From: Jiangella alba
GTDB lineage: Bacteria > Actinomycetota > Actinomycetes > Jiangellales > Jiangellaceae
NCBI RefSeq assembly: GCF_900106035.1
Contig: NZ_FNUC01000004.1
Location: 2,542,001-2,606,000 of the forward strand
Direction of reading: 5' to 3'
DNA length: 64,000 bases
Part shown: in pieces, positions 19,327 to 27,881 of the stretch
Position numbering within the stretch: the stretch's first letter is position 1
Layout: each line of letters begins with the position of its first letter
Notes under the pieces: generated by a model
The model's input: only the letters and a program-made list of their open reading frames with translations
Database searches by the model: none
Told to the model about the DNA's origin: nothing
Position numbers and translations under genes: made by a program

Positions 19327-21423
19327 ATGCGGCTCATCCCCACGGTCGAGGACTTCGCCTCCGACCCGATCGCGCAGTACTACGACGACATGGTCAACCC
19401 GCCGGGCCTGACCAACTTCCTCGGCGCCGTCCAGGCCGACCACGACATCACGGCCGTGCGCAGCGTGAACTTCGCCCCGGTCTCGCACGGTGACACCGTC
19501 ACCGGTTCGCTGTGGGTCGACGGCCGGCTGTTCCGCTCCTTCGGCGTGCCGGTCACGCTGCAGTGGCGCCCGGACCGCGTCGTCCGGTCGGCGCGGCTCG
19601 GCGACCTCGACCTCGAGTCGACGACGGTGACCCCGCCGGGCGTCGACGGCGTCGTCGTCGACATCGCGGTGACGAACACGTCCGGCGCCGAGCGGACGGT
19701 CCGGCTGGGCCTGTCGATCGCGTCGACGGTGACCCAGGCCGGCCCGTGGCGGGTGCCGGAGCCGCCGTCCGAGCCGAACACGCTGGCCGCGCTGCCCGGC
19801 CGCGCCGCCCTGCTGGGCCGGGCCGCGACCACGGCCGCGGTGAGCGTGCAGGGGCTGGACGCCGACGGCGCGCGGGCCGGCGACCGCTCGCTGGAGCTGG
19901 ACGTGTCGCTGGCGCCGGGGGAGCGGTACCGGTTCGGCTACGTGCACGTGATCGGCGCCGACGCCGAGGGCGCGCTGGCCACGTACGACTCCGTCGTCGC
20001 GGACGTGCCCGGGCAGGTCGCCGCCGCCCGCACGCTGTGGGACGACACCCTGCGCGCCGCGTTCACACCCGGGAACGACCAGTTCAGCGGGCACGTGCCG
20101 ACGCTGGAGACGTCGAACGACGCGCTGCGCCGGCTGTACTGGTGGGGCGTGTTGGGCGTCATCTGGTTCCGCCGCGACAGCCCGGCCAGCCACCTCGGCC
20201 GCGTCTACGACACGCTGATGCCGCGGTACTGGCAGGCCACCACGTTCATCTGGGACTTCAGCCTCAGCTCGATGATCCACGCGCTGCTCGACCCGGTGCC
20301 GATGCGCCGGCAGATCGAGCACTGGATCGCGCTGGACATCCACCGCCACTTCGGCACCGAGTGGCAGACCGGCGGGCCGGCCGGTTACTGGTACTCCGTC
20401 AACGACTACGCGATGATCCGGCTGGTCCGCGACTACGTGCGGTGGAACGGCGAGCCCGGCTTCCTCGACGTCGAACTGGCCGCGCACGACGGCCCGGCGC
20501 AGCCGGTGGCGGCGCACGTCGCCGACTGGGCGACGGCCTGGGAGGGGTTCCGCAAGGAGCACGCGCTGGCCGACTACGGCGGCATCGACAACCTGCTCGA
20601 GTGCGTCAGCTCGTACGTGCACGAGGTGGCCAGCCTCAACGCCGCCAACGTGTGGTGCATGCGGGCCGCCGCCGACGTCGCGGCGCTGCGCGGCGACGAC
20701 GGCCTGGCCGACGACCTGCGGAAGAAGGCCGACGCGCTGGTGCCGCACGTCGGCGAGCTGTACGTCGAGGGCCAGGGGTTCTGGCACGCGCGGCAGCCGG
20801 ACGGGCGCCTGCTGCCGGTGCGGCACTGCTACGACTTCACCACCGTCGGCATGACCATCGCCGCCGACCTGCCCGAGCGGCGACGCGAGGAGATGGTCGA
20901 GTTCTTCGTGCGCGAGCTCCGGACGCCGTCCTGGATGCGGGCGCTGTCGCCGTACGACGACGACGCCGCGTTCAGCGTCCGCCCCGACCACCAGTGGAAC
21001 GGCGCCTATCCGGCCTGGCCGGCCGACGCCGCGCGGTCGCTGATCGAGCTGGGCCGCCCCGACGTCGCCGCCGACTGGCTGACCGGGCTGGCGCGGACGG
21101 CCAACCAGGGCCCGCCCGGGCAGGCGCACTTCGTCGAGGAGGCGGCCGAGCCGCTGAACGGCGGCGCGGTGAAGTCGCCGCCGCAGTTCCCGTACCTCAT
21201 CGACTGGTCCTGCTCGTCGGCCGGTTCGTGGTCGGCGCTGGTGGTCGAGGGGTTCTTCGGGGTCCGCCCGGACGTCGACGGGTCGCTGACGGTGTCGTCG
21301 CGGCTGACCGCGGTCGACTCGGACGCGAAGCTGCGCGGCCTGCGCGCGGGCGGCCGGCTGGTCGACGTCGACGCGTCCGGCGTCACCGATGCACAGGAGC
21401 CGCACAGCTCCGGCGTGGTCTGA
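19327..21423 (+). CDS. (Alpha/alpha)6-barrel glycoside hydrolase, trehalase/GH63-like
   Basis: 698 residues, no signal peptide, so cytosolic. An N-terminal beta-sandwich (about 1-230) precedes a six-hairpin toroid with YWQATTFIWDFSLSSMIHAL, GTEWQTGGPAGYWYSVNDYAM and DDDAAFSVRPDHQWNGAYPAWP, resembling the glycosidase folds of GH37, GH63 and MGH-type enzymes. Acid and base residues cannot be assigned with certainty. Last gene of the operon; it likely cleaves the imported glycoside to release the acid handled by the preceding enzymes. Confidence 0.75.
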   Translation: MRLIPTVEDFASDPIAQYYDDMVNPPGLTNFLGAVQADHDITAVRSVNFAPVSHGDTVTGSLWVDGRLFRSFGVPVTLQWRPDRVVRSARLGDLDLESTTVTPPGVDGVVVDIAVTNTSGAERTVRLGLSIASTVTQAGPWRVPEPPSEPNTLAALPGRAALLGRAATTAAVSVQGLDADGARAGDRSLELDVSLAPGERYRFGYVHVIGADAEGALATYDSVVADVPGQVAAARTLWDDTLRAAFTPGNDQFSGHVPTLETSNDALRRLYWWGVLGVIWFRRDSPASHLGRVYDTLMPRYWQATTFIWDFSLSSMIHALLDPVPMRRQIEHWIALDIHRHFGTEWQTGGPAGYWYSVNDYAMIRLVRDYVRWNGEPGFLDVELAAHDGPAQPVAAHVADWATAWEGFRKEHALADYGGIDNLLECVSSYVHEVASLNAANVWCMRAAADVAALRGDDGLADDLRKKADALVPHVGELYVEGQGFWHARQPDGRLLPVRHCYDFTTVGMTIAADLPERRREEMVEFFVRELRTPSWMRALSPYDDDAAFSVRPDHQWNGAYPAWPADAARSLIELGRPDVAADWLTGLARTANQGPPGQAHFVEEAAEPLNGGAVKSPPQFPYLIDWSCSSAGSWSALVVEGFFGVRPDVDGSLTVSSRLTAVDSDAKLRGLRAGGRLVDVDASGVTDAQEPHSSGVV

Positions 21424-21453
21424 GCACAGGAACTCCGCCGAGGGTCGGGAGGA

Positions 21454-21473
21454 CGTGCACCGCCCGGTGCACG
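21454..21473. terminator. Perfect 9-bp dyad after the sugar operon
   Basis: CGTGCACCG and CGGTGCACG flank a 2-nt centre, 30 bp after the glycosidase stop and 24 bp before the next start. It could fold as a terminator hairpin with a loop opened to 4 nt or act as a protein-binding site; no T-run follows. Confidence 0.4.
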
Positions 21474-21497
21474 CTCCACCCACCACGGGGAGGTTCG

Positions 21498-21755
21498 ATG
21501 ACCACGACAGACACCCGCGACCGCCTGCGGCGCTGGCGCACGCCGATCGTGTCCGCCGCCGTCGCCGGCGGGCTGCTGCTCGGCGGCTATGGCATCGCCG
21601 CGGCCGCCGACTCCGGCTCGCCGTCGCAGTCGCCGTCGCCGTCGCCGGAGCAGACACAGCCGGAGCAGACGCAGCCCGATCAGACGCGGCCCGATCGGCC
21701 CGGCGAGGGCCACGGCTGCGACCAGGCCCCGGCCGAGTCGTCCGCGACCACCTGA
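21498..21755 (+). CDS. Small secreted or membrane-anchored hypothetical protein
   Basis: 85 residues with a GGGGAGG ribosome site. A charged N-terminus (RDRLRRWRTP) and hydrophobic segment about residues 17-36 ending AAAA look like a signal peptide, followed by a short Ser/Pro and EQTQPEQTQPDQT repeat region and one Cys. No family recognised. It lies between the sugar operon and a two-component system and is closed by a strong terminator, so it is probably a single transcription unit. Confidence 0.7.
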   Translation: MTTTDTRDRLRRWRTPIVSAAVAGGLLLGGYGIAAAADSGSPSQSPSPSPEQTQPEQTQPDQTRPDRPGEGHGCDQAPAESSATT

Positions 21756-21760
21756 CCGGC

Positions 21761-21790
21761 GAGGCGGAGCCGCCCCGGCGGCTCCGCCTC
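21761..21790 (+). terminator. Strong hairpin, perfect 14-bp inverted repeat
   Basis: gaggcggagccgcc pairs perfectly with ggcggctccgcctc across a 2-nt centre, 5 bp after the small secreted protein stop. High stability suggests a transcription terminator insulating the following regulator operon, although no U-tract follows, as is common in actinobacteria. Confidence 0.7.
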
Positions 21791-21845
21791 TCACAGGAAC
21801 TTCACAGGGTCGTCTCAGCCGTCCCTCAACCACGGCCCGTAGACC
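21791..21845 (+). promoter_or_regulatory. Promoter and direct repeats upstream of the response regulator
   Basis: TCACAGG occurs at 21791 and 21802, an 11-bp spacing typical of OmpR/PhoB-family binding sites, suggesting autoregulation. TAGACC at 21840-21845 fits a -10 and ends 6 nt before the ATG, a leaderless layout. Confidence 0.5.
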
Positions 21846-21851
21846 GGACGC

Positions 21852-22562
21852 ATGACAGAGACGCTGCCGCCGCGGATCCTCGTCGTCGACGACGAGCCGA
21901 ACCTCGCCGAACTGCTCACCGCCGCGCTCCGCTACGAGGGCTGGGCCACGACGACGGCGCTGACCGGGCAGGACGCGATCCGGTCCGCCATCGACGAGGC
22001 GCCGGACGCCGTCGTGCTGGACGTCATGCTGCCCGACGTCGACGGGTTCGGCGTGCTGCGGCGCATCCGGGCGCACCGTCCCGGCGTGCCGGTGCTGTTC
22101 CTCACCGCTCGCGACGCCGTCGAGGACCGGGTGGCCGGGCTGACCGCCGGCGGCGACGACTACGTGACCAAGCCGTTCAGCCTGGAGGAGCTCGTGGCCC
22201 GGCTGCGCGGCCTGCTCCGCCGGGCGGGGGCGGCGCTCCCCGCGGAGGTGTCCGTGCTGGCCGTCGGCGATCTGGTGATGGACGAGGACGCGCACGAGGT
22301 GCGGCGGGCCGGCGAGCCGATCAAGCTCACCGCGACCGAGTTCGAGCTGCTGCGCTTCCTCATGCGCAACCCACGCCGGGTGCTGTCCAAGGCGCAGATC
22401 CTGGACCGCGTCTGGCAGTACGACTTCGGCGGTCAGGAGAACATCGTCGAGCTGTACATCTCGTACCTGCGGCGCAAGATCGACAGGGGCCGCGAGCCGA
22501 TGATCCACACCGTCCGCGGGGTCGGCTACCTGATCAAACCCGCCGCCGAGGCGGGTCCGTGA
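21852..22562 (+). CDS. OmpR/PhoB-family response regulator
   Basis: 236 residues. Receiver domain with acidic D14/D15 pocket (VVDDEP), phosphoacceptor D57 (VVLDVMLPDVDG) and K107 (YVTKPFS); winged-helix effector domain about 135-230 (LTATEFELLRFLMRNP, VRGVGYLI). Its stop overlaps the kinase start by 4 bp. Likely cognate partner of the next gene and possibly controls the coupled lipoprotein gene. Confidence 0.94.
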   Translation: MTETLPPRILVVDDEPNLAELLTAALRYEGWATTTALTGQDAIRSAIDEAPDAVVLDVMLPDVDGFGVLRRIRAHRPGVPVLFLTARDAVEDRVAGLTAGGDDYVTKPFSLEELVARLRGLLRRAGAALPAEVSVLAVGDLVMDEDAHEVRRAGEPIKLTATEFELLRFLMRNPRRVLSKAQILDRVWQYDFGGQENIVELYISYLRRKIDRGREPMIHTVRGVGYLIKPAAEAGP

Positions 22563-24073
22563 CCAGGCACCCGCTGCGCCGGCGGCTGGTCTGGATCGTC
22601 GTCGCGCTGGTGTTCGGCGTCACCGCGGCGCTGGCCGTCGTGTCGGCGGTGGCGCTGCGCTCGACGCTGTCCGAGCAGCTGGACGACCAGGTCCGGCTGG
22701 CCTCCGAGCGGGCCGCGACGACGCCGCAGGCGGGGCCGCCGGCCTCCGGCGGTCACGAGGGCCCGCCGGGCGGCTCGTCGCTGCCGCTCGGCCAGGCGGC
22801 CGGCACCGTCGGCGTCTACTACGACGACGGCGAGGTGGTCGACGCCGGGTACGTCGACGACGCCGGGAGATTCCAGCCGCTGGACGCCGAGCAGCTGGCC
22901 GCGCTGCAGGAGCTGCCGCTGGACGGCCACGTCCGCACCGTCGAGCTGCCCGGACTCGGCAGCTACCGGGCGGTGGCCGCGCAGACGCCGCGCGGCGACG
23001 CCGTCGTGACCGCACTCAGCACCGACGGCGTCTCCGGCACCGTCGGCTCGTACGTGACGGTCGAGGTGGCGCTGGCCGGGGCCGGCGTCGTGCTGGCCGG
23101 CGCCGCGGCGACGGTGCTGGTGCGGCGGGCGCTGCGGCCCCTGGACCGGGTCGCCGTCACCGCCCGCCAGGTGTCGGAGCTACCGCTGGACAGCGGCGCC
23201 GTCGGGCACATCCCGCGGGTGCCGCCCGCGCTCGCCGCGGAGCGCGGCGAGGTGGGTGCGGTCGGCGCCGCGTTCAACCGGATGATCGCGCACGTCGAGA
23301 CCGCGCTGTCGGCCCGGCACGAGTCCGAGCAGCAGGTCCGCCGGTTCGTCGCCGACGCCAGCCACGAACTGCGCACCCCGCTGGCCTCCATCCGCGGCTA
23401 CGCCGAGCTGGTGCGCCGCTCGCCCGACGACGTCCCGCCCGCCGCGACGCACGCCATCGGCCGGGTCGAGTCCGAGGCGCGCCGGATGACCGGGCTGGTC
23501 GACGACCTGCTGCTGCTCGCCCGGCTGGACGCCGGCCGGCCGCTGGAGCGGGCGCCGGTGGACCTCGCGAGCCTCGCCGTCGACGCCATCGCCGACGCGC
23601 ACGCCGCCGGGCCGGAGCATGCCTGGCGGCTCGACCTCGGCGCCCGCCCGGCGCCGCTGCTCGTCGACGGCGACGACGCCCGGCTGCGGCAGGTGCTGGC
23701 CAACCTGCTGAGCAACGCCCGCGTGCACACGCCGGCCGGCACGACGGTGACGGTGTCCGGCCACCGCCGCGGCCGCCACGTCGTGCTGAGCGTGGCCGAC
23801 GACGGCCCGGGCATCGCGCCGGACCAGCGGCCCGGCCTGTTCCAGCGGTTCAGCCGCGGCGACACCGCCCGCAACCGCACCGGCGGCTCGACCGGCCTGG
23901 GCCTGGCCATCGCCGAGGCCATCGTGCACGCGCACGGCGGGACGATCTCCGTCGCCGCGGCGGCGGCGGACGCGACCGGCGCCACGTTCACCGTCCGGCT
24001 GCCGGCACTCACAGCAGCCGCACAGGCGCGGCACAGCCCGGCCCGAGCCGGGTCCCCGACCGTGGCGGTATGA
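22559..24073 (+). CDS. Membrane sensor histidine kinase
   Basis: 504 residues from GTG 22559. Membrane helices about 10-33 and 165-188 enclose an extracytoplasmic sensor of about 130 residues with a Gly/Pro-rich patch. HAMP about 185-255, H-box with H269 (DASHELRTPLASIRGY), N-box (NLLSNARVHTP) and G-boxes (DDGPGIAP, STGLGLAI). Domain order resembles the TrcS/TcrY type of actinobacterial kinases. The ligand is unknown. Overlaps both the upstream regulator and downstream lipoprotein genes by 4 bp. Confidence 0.94.
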   Translation: MTRHPLRRRLVWIVVALVFGVTAALAVVSAVALRSTLSEQLDDQVRLASERAATTPQAGPPASGGHEGPPGGSSLPLGQAAGTVGVYYDDGEVVDAGYVDDAGRFQPLDAEQLAALQELPLDGHVRTVELPGLGSYRAVAAQTPRGDAVVTALSTDGVSGTVGSYVTVEVALAGAGVVLAGAAATVLVRRALRPLDRVAVTARQVSELPLDSGAVGHIPRVPPALAAERGEVGAVGAAFNRMIAHVETALSARHESEQQVRRFVADASHELRTPLASIRGYAELVRRSPDDVPPAATHAIGRVESEARRMTGLVDDLLLLARLDAGRPLERAPVDLASLAVDAIADAHAAGPEHAWRLDLGARPAPLLVDGDDARLRQVLANLLSNARVHTPAGTTVTVSGHRRGRHVVLSVADDGPGIAPDQRPGLFQRFSRGDTARNRTGGSTGLGLAIAEAIVHAHGGTISVAAAAADATGATFTVRLPALTAAAQARHSPARAGSPTVAV

Positions 24074-24861
24074 CCACACTGCATGACGAAGTGAGCGCCA
24101 GCCGCCGCCTGATCGCGCGGCGACGGGCGCTGGGGATGGGCGGGACGATCGGGCTCGGGGCGCTGCTGGCCGCCTGCGGGGCGTCGGCGTCGGGAACGCC
24201 GTCGACGACCAGGACGGAGAACGACTTGGTGGCGATGCTCGACGCGGTCGACGTGGCCGGGACCTCGCCGGAAGCGACCGAGGGGCCGTACTGGTTCGAC
24301 GTCGACTCGATCCGCTCCGACCTGCGCGAGGACCGGCCCGGCGCGACGCTGACGCTGGCGCTGCGGGTGCAGGACGCTCAGAACACGCCGCTGCCCAACA
24401 GCGTCGTCGAGATCTGGCACTGCGACGCCGGCGGGGAGTACTCCGGGTTCGAGGTCGCGTCCGGCGGGCCACCTGGTGGCGGCGGGCAGACCACGTCCGA
24501 CGGCTCGTACAGTCAGGGCGACGCCGAGTCCGTCCCGTCCGACGACGGCACCTACCTGCGCGGCGCCCAGGTGGCCGGCGCTGGCGGCATCGTGGGGTTC
24601 ACCACGATCTACCCGGGCTGGTACCGCGGGCGGACGGTGCACATCCACGTCCGCGTGCACGTCGACCAGGAGACCGTCCTGACCAGTCAGTTGTTCTTCG
24701 ACGACGAGCTCAGCGACCAGGTCTACGCGGCGTCGCCATACAGTGCGCACAGCGGGCGGGACACCTTCAACGACGGCGACTCGATCTACACCGACGCCGG
24801 GCTGCTCACCGTCGTCGCCGACGGCGACGGGTGGCTCGGGTACGCCAACCTCGGGGTGTGA
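24070..24861 (+). CDS. Secreted lipoprotein with intradiol ring-cleavage dioxygenase fold
   Basis: 263 residues, ATG overlapping the kinase stop. N-terminus has RR residues (ARRRALG) and a lipobox LAAC with C36, so a Tat or Sec lipoprotein. The iron site of intradiol dioxygenases is visible: Y74 (GPYW), Y185 (GWYRGR), H191 and H193 (VHIHVRV), with VEIWHCDAGGEYSGF between. Cytosolic catechol enzymes are larger dimeric partners; extracellular members of this group are known in actinobacteria but poorly characterised. Coupling to a two-component system suggests inducible attack on an aromatic compound outside the cell. Confidence 0.8.
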   Translation: MTTLHDEVSASRRLIARRRALGMGGTIGLGALLAACGASASGTPSTTRTENDLVAMLDAVDVAGTSPEATEGPYWFDVDSIRSDLREDRPGATLTLALRVQDAQNTPLPNSVVEIWHCDAGGEYSGFEVASGGPPGGGGQTTSDGSYSQGDAESVPSDDGTYLRGAQVAGAGGIVGFTTIYPGWYRGRTVHIHVRVHVDQETVLTSQLFFDDELSDQVYAASPYSAHSGRDTFNDGDSIYTDAGLLTVVADGDGWLGYANLGV

Positions 24862-24865
24862 CGGG

Positions 24866-25752
24866 TCAGTCGTTGCAGCGGTCCAGCAGCAGGTGCTCGC
24901 CGGCGCCGGTGATCGTCACCGTGCCGGCGCCGGGACCGCTCAGCACCACCCGGCGCGTCTCGACGCCGTCGACCGTGGTGGTGACGTCGCTGTCCACGGC
25001 CGGAACGTCGGCGAAGGACTCCACGCCCAGGTGCTCGACCCACGCTGCGACGGCGTCGCCGGGCCGCTGGCCGTCGGTCGCCCGGACGACGGCGACGAAC
25101 CCGCCGGTCGCGCACGTCGGCGGGACGGGCGGGGCGAGCAGTACCCGTCGAGCAGCGTGTGCTCTTCGCCGGACGGCGCGAACGGCGCGCCGATCGGGTC
25201 GCCCGGCCCGGGCAGCTCGTCGGGGACCGGCGGCGGCGTGACCGGCGACTCACCGTCCGGGGTGGGCGCCTCGGTCTCCAGGTCAGGCAGCGGCGACGAC
25301 GGGCTGCCGGTGACCTCGGTGACCCGGACGAACGACTGGTACGGGTCGTCGTCCTCGCTGACCAGCAGGTTCAGGTCGAGGCGATAGCCGTCCGGCCCGA
25401 ACGCGTGCGTCTCGCACTCCAGCGTGGACGGGTCGTCGTCGCGGAGCCGGCAGGTCGCGGGCTCCGCGTCGTCGTCCGGGTGGTAGGTCAGCGGCTGCAG
25501 TCCGGCGGCGCGCAACTGGTCGACGAGGTCGCCGAACGCCGCGACCGGGTCGCCGTCGACCAGCAGCAGCGCCTCCGTCCCACCGGCGTGCGGGAACGGC
25601 GCGCCGAGCAGGACCGTGCCGGGCGGGACGGTGAGGTCAGCGGTGACGGGGCTGCCCGGCGGCTCGCCGGACGGGGTCGCGGAGCCGCCGCCGTCGCCGT
25701 CACCGCAGGCGACGACGAGCAGGGCGCTGAGCAGGACGGCGACACGACGCAT
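24866..25752 (-). pseudogene. Lipoprotein gene interrupted by a frameshift
   Basis: ATG at 25752 opens a signal peptide with lipobox VVAC (C16) and about 200 good residues ending near DGYC at about 25140. Beyond this that frame becomes Arg/Ser-rich nonsense, while another frame resumes with sensible residues (LLAPPVPPTCATGGFVAVV and so on to GEHLLLDRCND, stop 24866-24868). Both halves have the normal codon bias. Either one base is missing (or two extra) near 25135-25145, or the gene is decayed. No family recognised. Confidence 0.7.
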
Positions 25753-25768
25753 GCCGCCGACCCTTCCA

Positions 25769-26917
25769 TCAGCCGGCGGGGGAGAGGCTCAGCGACATGC
25801 CGGCCAGGCCGCGCTGGCGGTGCGACAGCCGCTTGGCCACCTGGCGCAGCGTGGCCGCCGCCGGGGCGTCCGCCTCGGCCAGCACCAGCGGCGTGCCGGC
25901 GTCGCCGCCTTCGCGCAGCCGGGTGTCGATGGGGATCTCGCCGAGCAGCGGCACCGCGGCGCCGAGCCGCTTCGACAGGCCGTCGGCCACACGCTGCCCG
26001 CCGCCGCTGCCGAACAGCTCGAGGCGGTGCTCGGGGCCGCAGTGCGGGCACGGCAGGAACGACATGTTCTCGATGACGCCGGCCACCTGCTGGTGCGTCT
26101 GCATGGCGATGGACCCGGCCCGCTCGGCCACCTCGGCGGCCGCCAGCTGCGGCGTCGTGACCACCACGATCTCGGCGTTGGGCAGCAGCTGCGCCAGCGA
26201 GATGGCGACGTCGCCGGTGCCGGGCGGGAGGTCGAGCAGCAGGACGTCGAGGTCGCCCCAGTAGACGTCGGTGAGGAACTGCTGCAGCGCACGGTGCAGC
26301 ATGGGCCCGCGCCAGGCGACCGGGATGTCGCGGTCGGGCTTGAACATCTCCGTCGAGATCAGCTTCACGCCGTGCGCCGGCACCGGCATGATCATGCGCT
26401 CGACCACAGTCGGCTGCGACCCCTCGACCCCGAACATGCGCGGGATGGAGTGGCCGTAGATGTCGGCGTCGACCAGCCCCACGCGGACGCCGTCGGCGGC
26501 CATGGCGGCGGCGAGGTTGGCCGTGACGGACGACTTGCCGACGCCGCCCTTACCGGACGCCACCGCGTAGACGCGGGTGAGGGAGTCGGGCTTGGTGAAC
26601 GGGATCTCCCGCTCCGGCGCGCCGCCGCGCAGCTGCTGCGACAGCTCCTTGCGCTGCTCGGCCGACATGACGTCGAGCACCACCTCGACGGACGTGCTGC
26701 CCTGCAGCGCCATGACCGCAGCGGTGACGTCGCGGGTGATGGTGTCGCGCAGCGGACAGCCGGCCACCGTGAGGTAGACCGCGACCGTGACCCGCCCGTC
26801 GGCCGCGACGTCGACCGATTTCACCATGTTCAGCTCGGTGATGGGTCGCTTGATCTCCGGATCCTTCACCCCGGCCAGGGCCGCGGTGACGTCGTCGACG
26901 GTGGGAAGCGCACTCAT
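25769..26917 (-). CDS. mrp: Mrp/ApbC/NBP35-family Fe-S cluster carrier ATPase
   Basis: 382 residues. N-terminal MIP18/DUF59 domain (1-90), deviant Walker A GKGGVGKS at 122-129, DADIYG, LPPGTGD, and CPHC (PCPHCG) for the bridging cluster. It assembles or transfers Fe-S clusters in the cytosol. Start ATG at 26917; -10 TAGCAT on this strand (plus-strand 26925-26930) ends 7 nt upstream, so the mRNA is probably leaderless. Confidence 0.93.
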   Translation of the reverse strand: MSALPTVDDVTAALAGVKDPEIKRPITELNMVKSVDVAADGRVTVAVYLTVAGCPLRDTITRDVTAAVMALQGSTSVEVVLDVMSAEQRKELSQQLRGGAPEREIPFTKPDSLTRVYAVASGKGGVGKSSVTANLAAAMAADGVRVGLVDADIYGHSIPRMFGVEGSQPTVVERMIMPVPAHGVKLISTEMFKPDRDIPVAWRGPMLHRALQQFLTDVYWGDLDVLLLDLPPGTGDVAISLAQLLPNAEIVVVTTPQLAAAEVAERAGSIAMQTHQQVAGVIENMSFLPCPHCGPEHRLELFGSGGGQRVADGLSKRLGAAVPLLGEIPIDTRLREGGDAGTPLVLAEADAPAAATLRQVAKRLSHRQRGLAGMSLSLSPAG

Positions 26918-26924
26918 GGTGTCG

Positions 26925-26977
26925 ATGCTACGTCCGCCGCGCTTCTGCGCCGTCCGGCGGGCACCGGCGTCTAGGAT
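26925..26977. promoter_or_regulatory. Divergent leaderless promoters of mrp and the MarR gene
   Basis: On the minus strand TAGCAT (26925-26930) lies 7 nt before the mrp ATG. On the plus strand TAGGAT (26972-26977) lies 9 nt before the MarR ATG. Neither gene has a ribosome site, so both transcripts seem to start at or next to the start codon. Confidence 0.5.
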
Positions 26978-26986
26978 CTGGACACC

Positions 26987-27442
26987 ATGACGGCCAGCAA
27001 GGACACCGATCAGTGGGTCACGCCTGAACAGCTCGAGGTGTGGCGGCTGTTCATCCGCGCCCAGTCCCGGGTCATGCGGCGCCTCGAGGCCGACCTCCTC
27101 GCCAGCAACGACCTCCCGCTCGCCTGGTACGACGTGCTGGCGCGCCTGCTCGAGGCCGACGGCCGCCGGTTGCGGATGAGCGAGCTGGCCGACCGCGTCA
27201 TGCTCTCGCCCAGCGGCCTCACCCGCCTGGTCGACCGCATGGTCGACGAGGGCCTGCTCGAACGCACCCAGGCCGAACGCGACGGCCGCGGCTTCTACGC
27301 GGTGCTGACGGACGCGGGGTACGAGCGGCTGCGCGAGGCCACCGGCACCCACCTCCGCGGCGTCCACGACTACGTCGTCGGCCGCTTCGACGACGTGGAA
27401 CTGGCGACGCTGTCGCAGCTGCTCCGGCGCATCGAGCCCTGA
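26987..27442 (+). CDS. MarR-family transcriptional regulator
   Basis: 151 residues. Winged helix about 45-110 with RMSELADRVMLSPSGLTRLVDRMVDEGLLER and wing DGRGFYAVLTDAG. Dimerisation helices at both ends. Targets unknown; divergent from mrp across 69 bp and alone in its unit. Confidence 0.9.
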   Translation: MTASKDTDQWVTPEQLEVWRLFIRAQSRVMRRLEADLLASNDLPLAWYDVLARLLEADGRRLRMSELADRVMLSPSGLTRLVDRMVDEGLLERTQAERDGRGFYAVLTDAGYERLREATGTHLRGVHDYVVGRFDDVELATLSQLLRRIEP

Positions 27443-27669
27443 CGCCGGTCCGCCGGCCCCTCCTGCCCGTTTCTCCGCCGCGAGAGGTCGGTGTGGGGCT
27501 GGTGACGCCCGGGAATCCGGCGGACGCCCGGGACACCGGCGTGTTCGGCCTGATTCACGCCCGCAAGCGTCGGTTTCCGGGGCGTCGGCCGGTCACCGGG
27601 GCGTCACGGGGGCGTCACCGGCCTGCCGCCGTGCCCCGCGTCGACGTGCGGTACGTCAGCGCGCGGACG
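27443..27669. other. Gene-free stretch after the MarR gene
   Basis: No start with ribosome site or conserved reading frame. It holds a direct repeat ggggcgtcac near 27609-27628 and, about 110 bp upstream, its inverted counterpart gtgacgccc, possibly termination structure. Nothing else recognised. Confidence 0.5.
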
Positions 27670-27723
27670 TTGTCGGTGCCCGCCCCTAGGGTGGGAAGCC
27701 CTCCCAGCCGGGCGGGGACCGTA
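27670..27723 (+). repeat. Dispersed repeat, copy 1, with DNA-damage promoter-like motif
   Basis: TTGTCGGTG (27670-27678), 8 nt, then TAGGGT (27687-27692): a match to the RecA-independent damage (RecA-NDp/PafBC) promoter pattern. It continues with a shared hairpin-forming body in which CGGT-g-CCCGCCC pairs with GGGCGGG-g-ACCG. The same unit occurs at 32173-32225 and, inverted, at 58744-58791. Confidence 0.75.
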
Positions 27724-27802
27724 CTCCGCCAGCTGCGACGTCACCCGCACGATCTGCGGCGTGACCCGTGAGGTGCGCGAACCGCACGGCGCCGGCGGAC
27801 TA

Positions 27803-27832
27803 TTGACGGCGGCCGGCGAAAGCCCCTAGCGT
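27803..27832 (+). promoter_or_regulatory. Promoter of the ThuA/PKD protein gene
   Basis: TTGACG (27803-27808), 18-nt spacer, TAGCGT (27827-27832). Good fit to a housekeeping-sigma promoter, leaving an 80-nt leader that contains a LacI-type operator. Confidence 0.55.
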
Positions 27833-27881
27833 ACGCGGGAAAGCCCTTACCAATCCATCCACCTGCCACTCTCCGGCTCGT

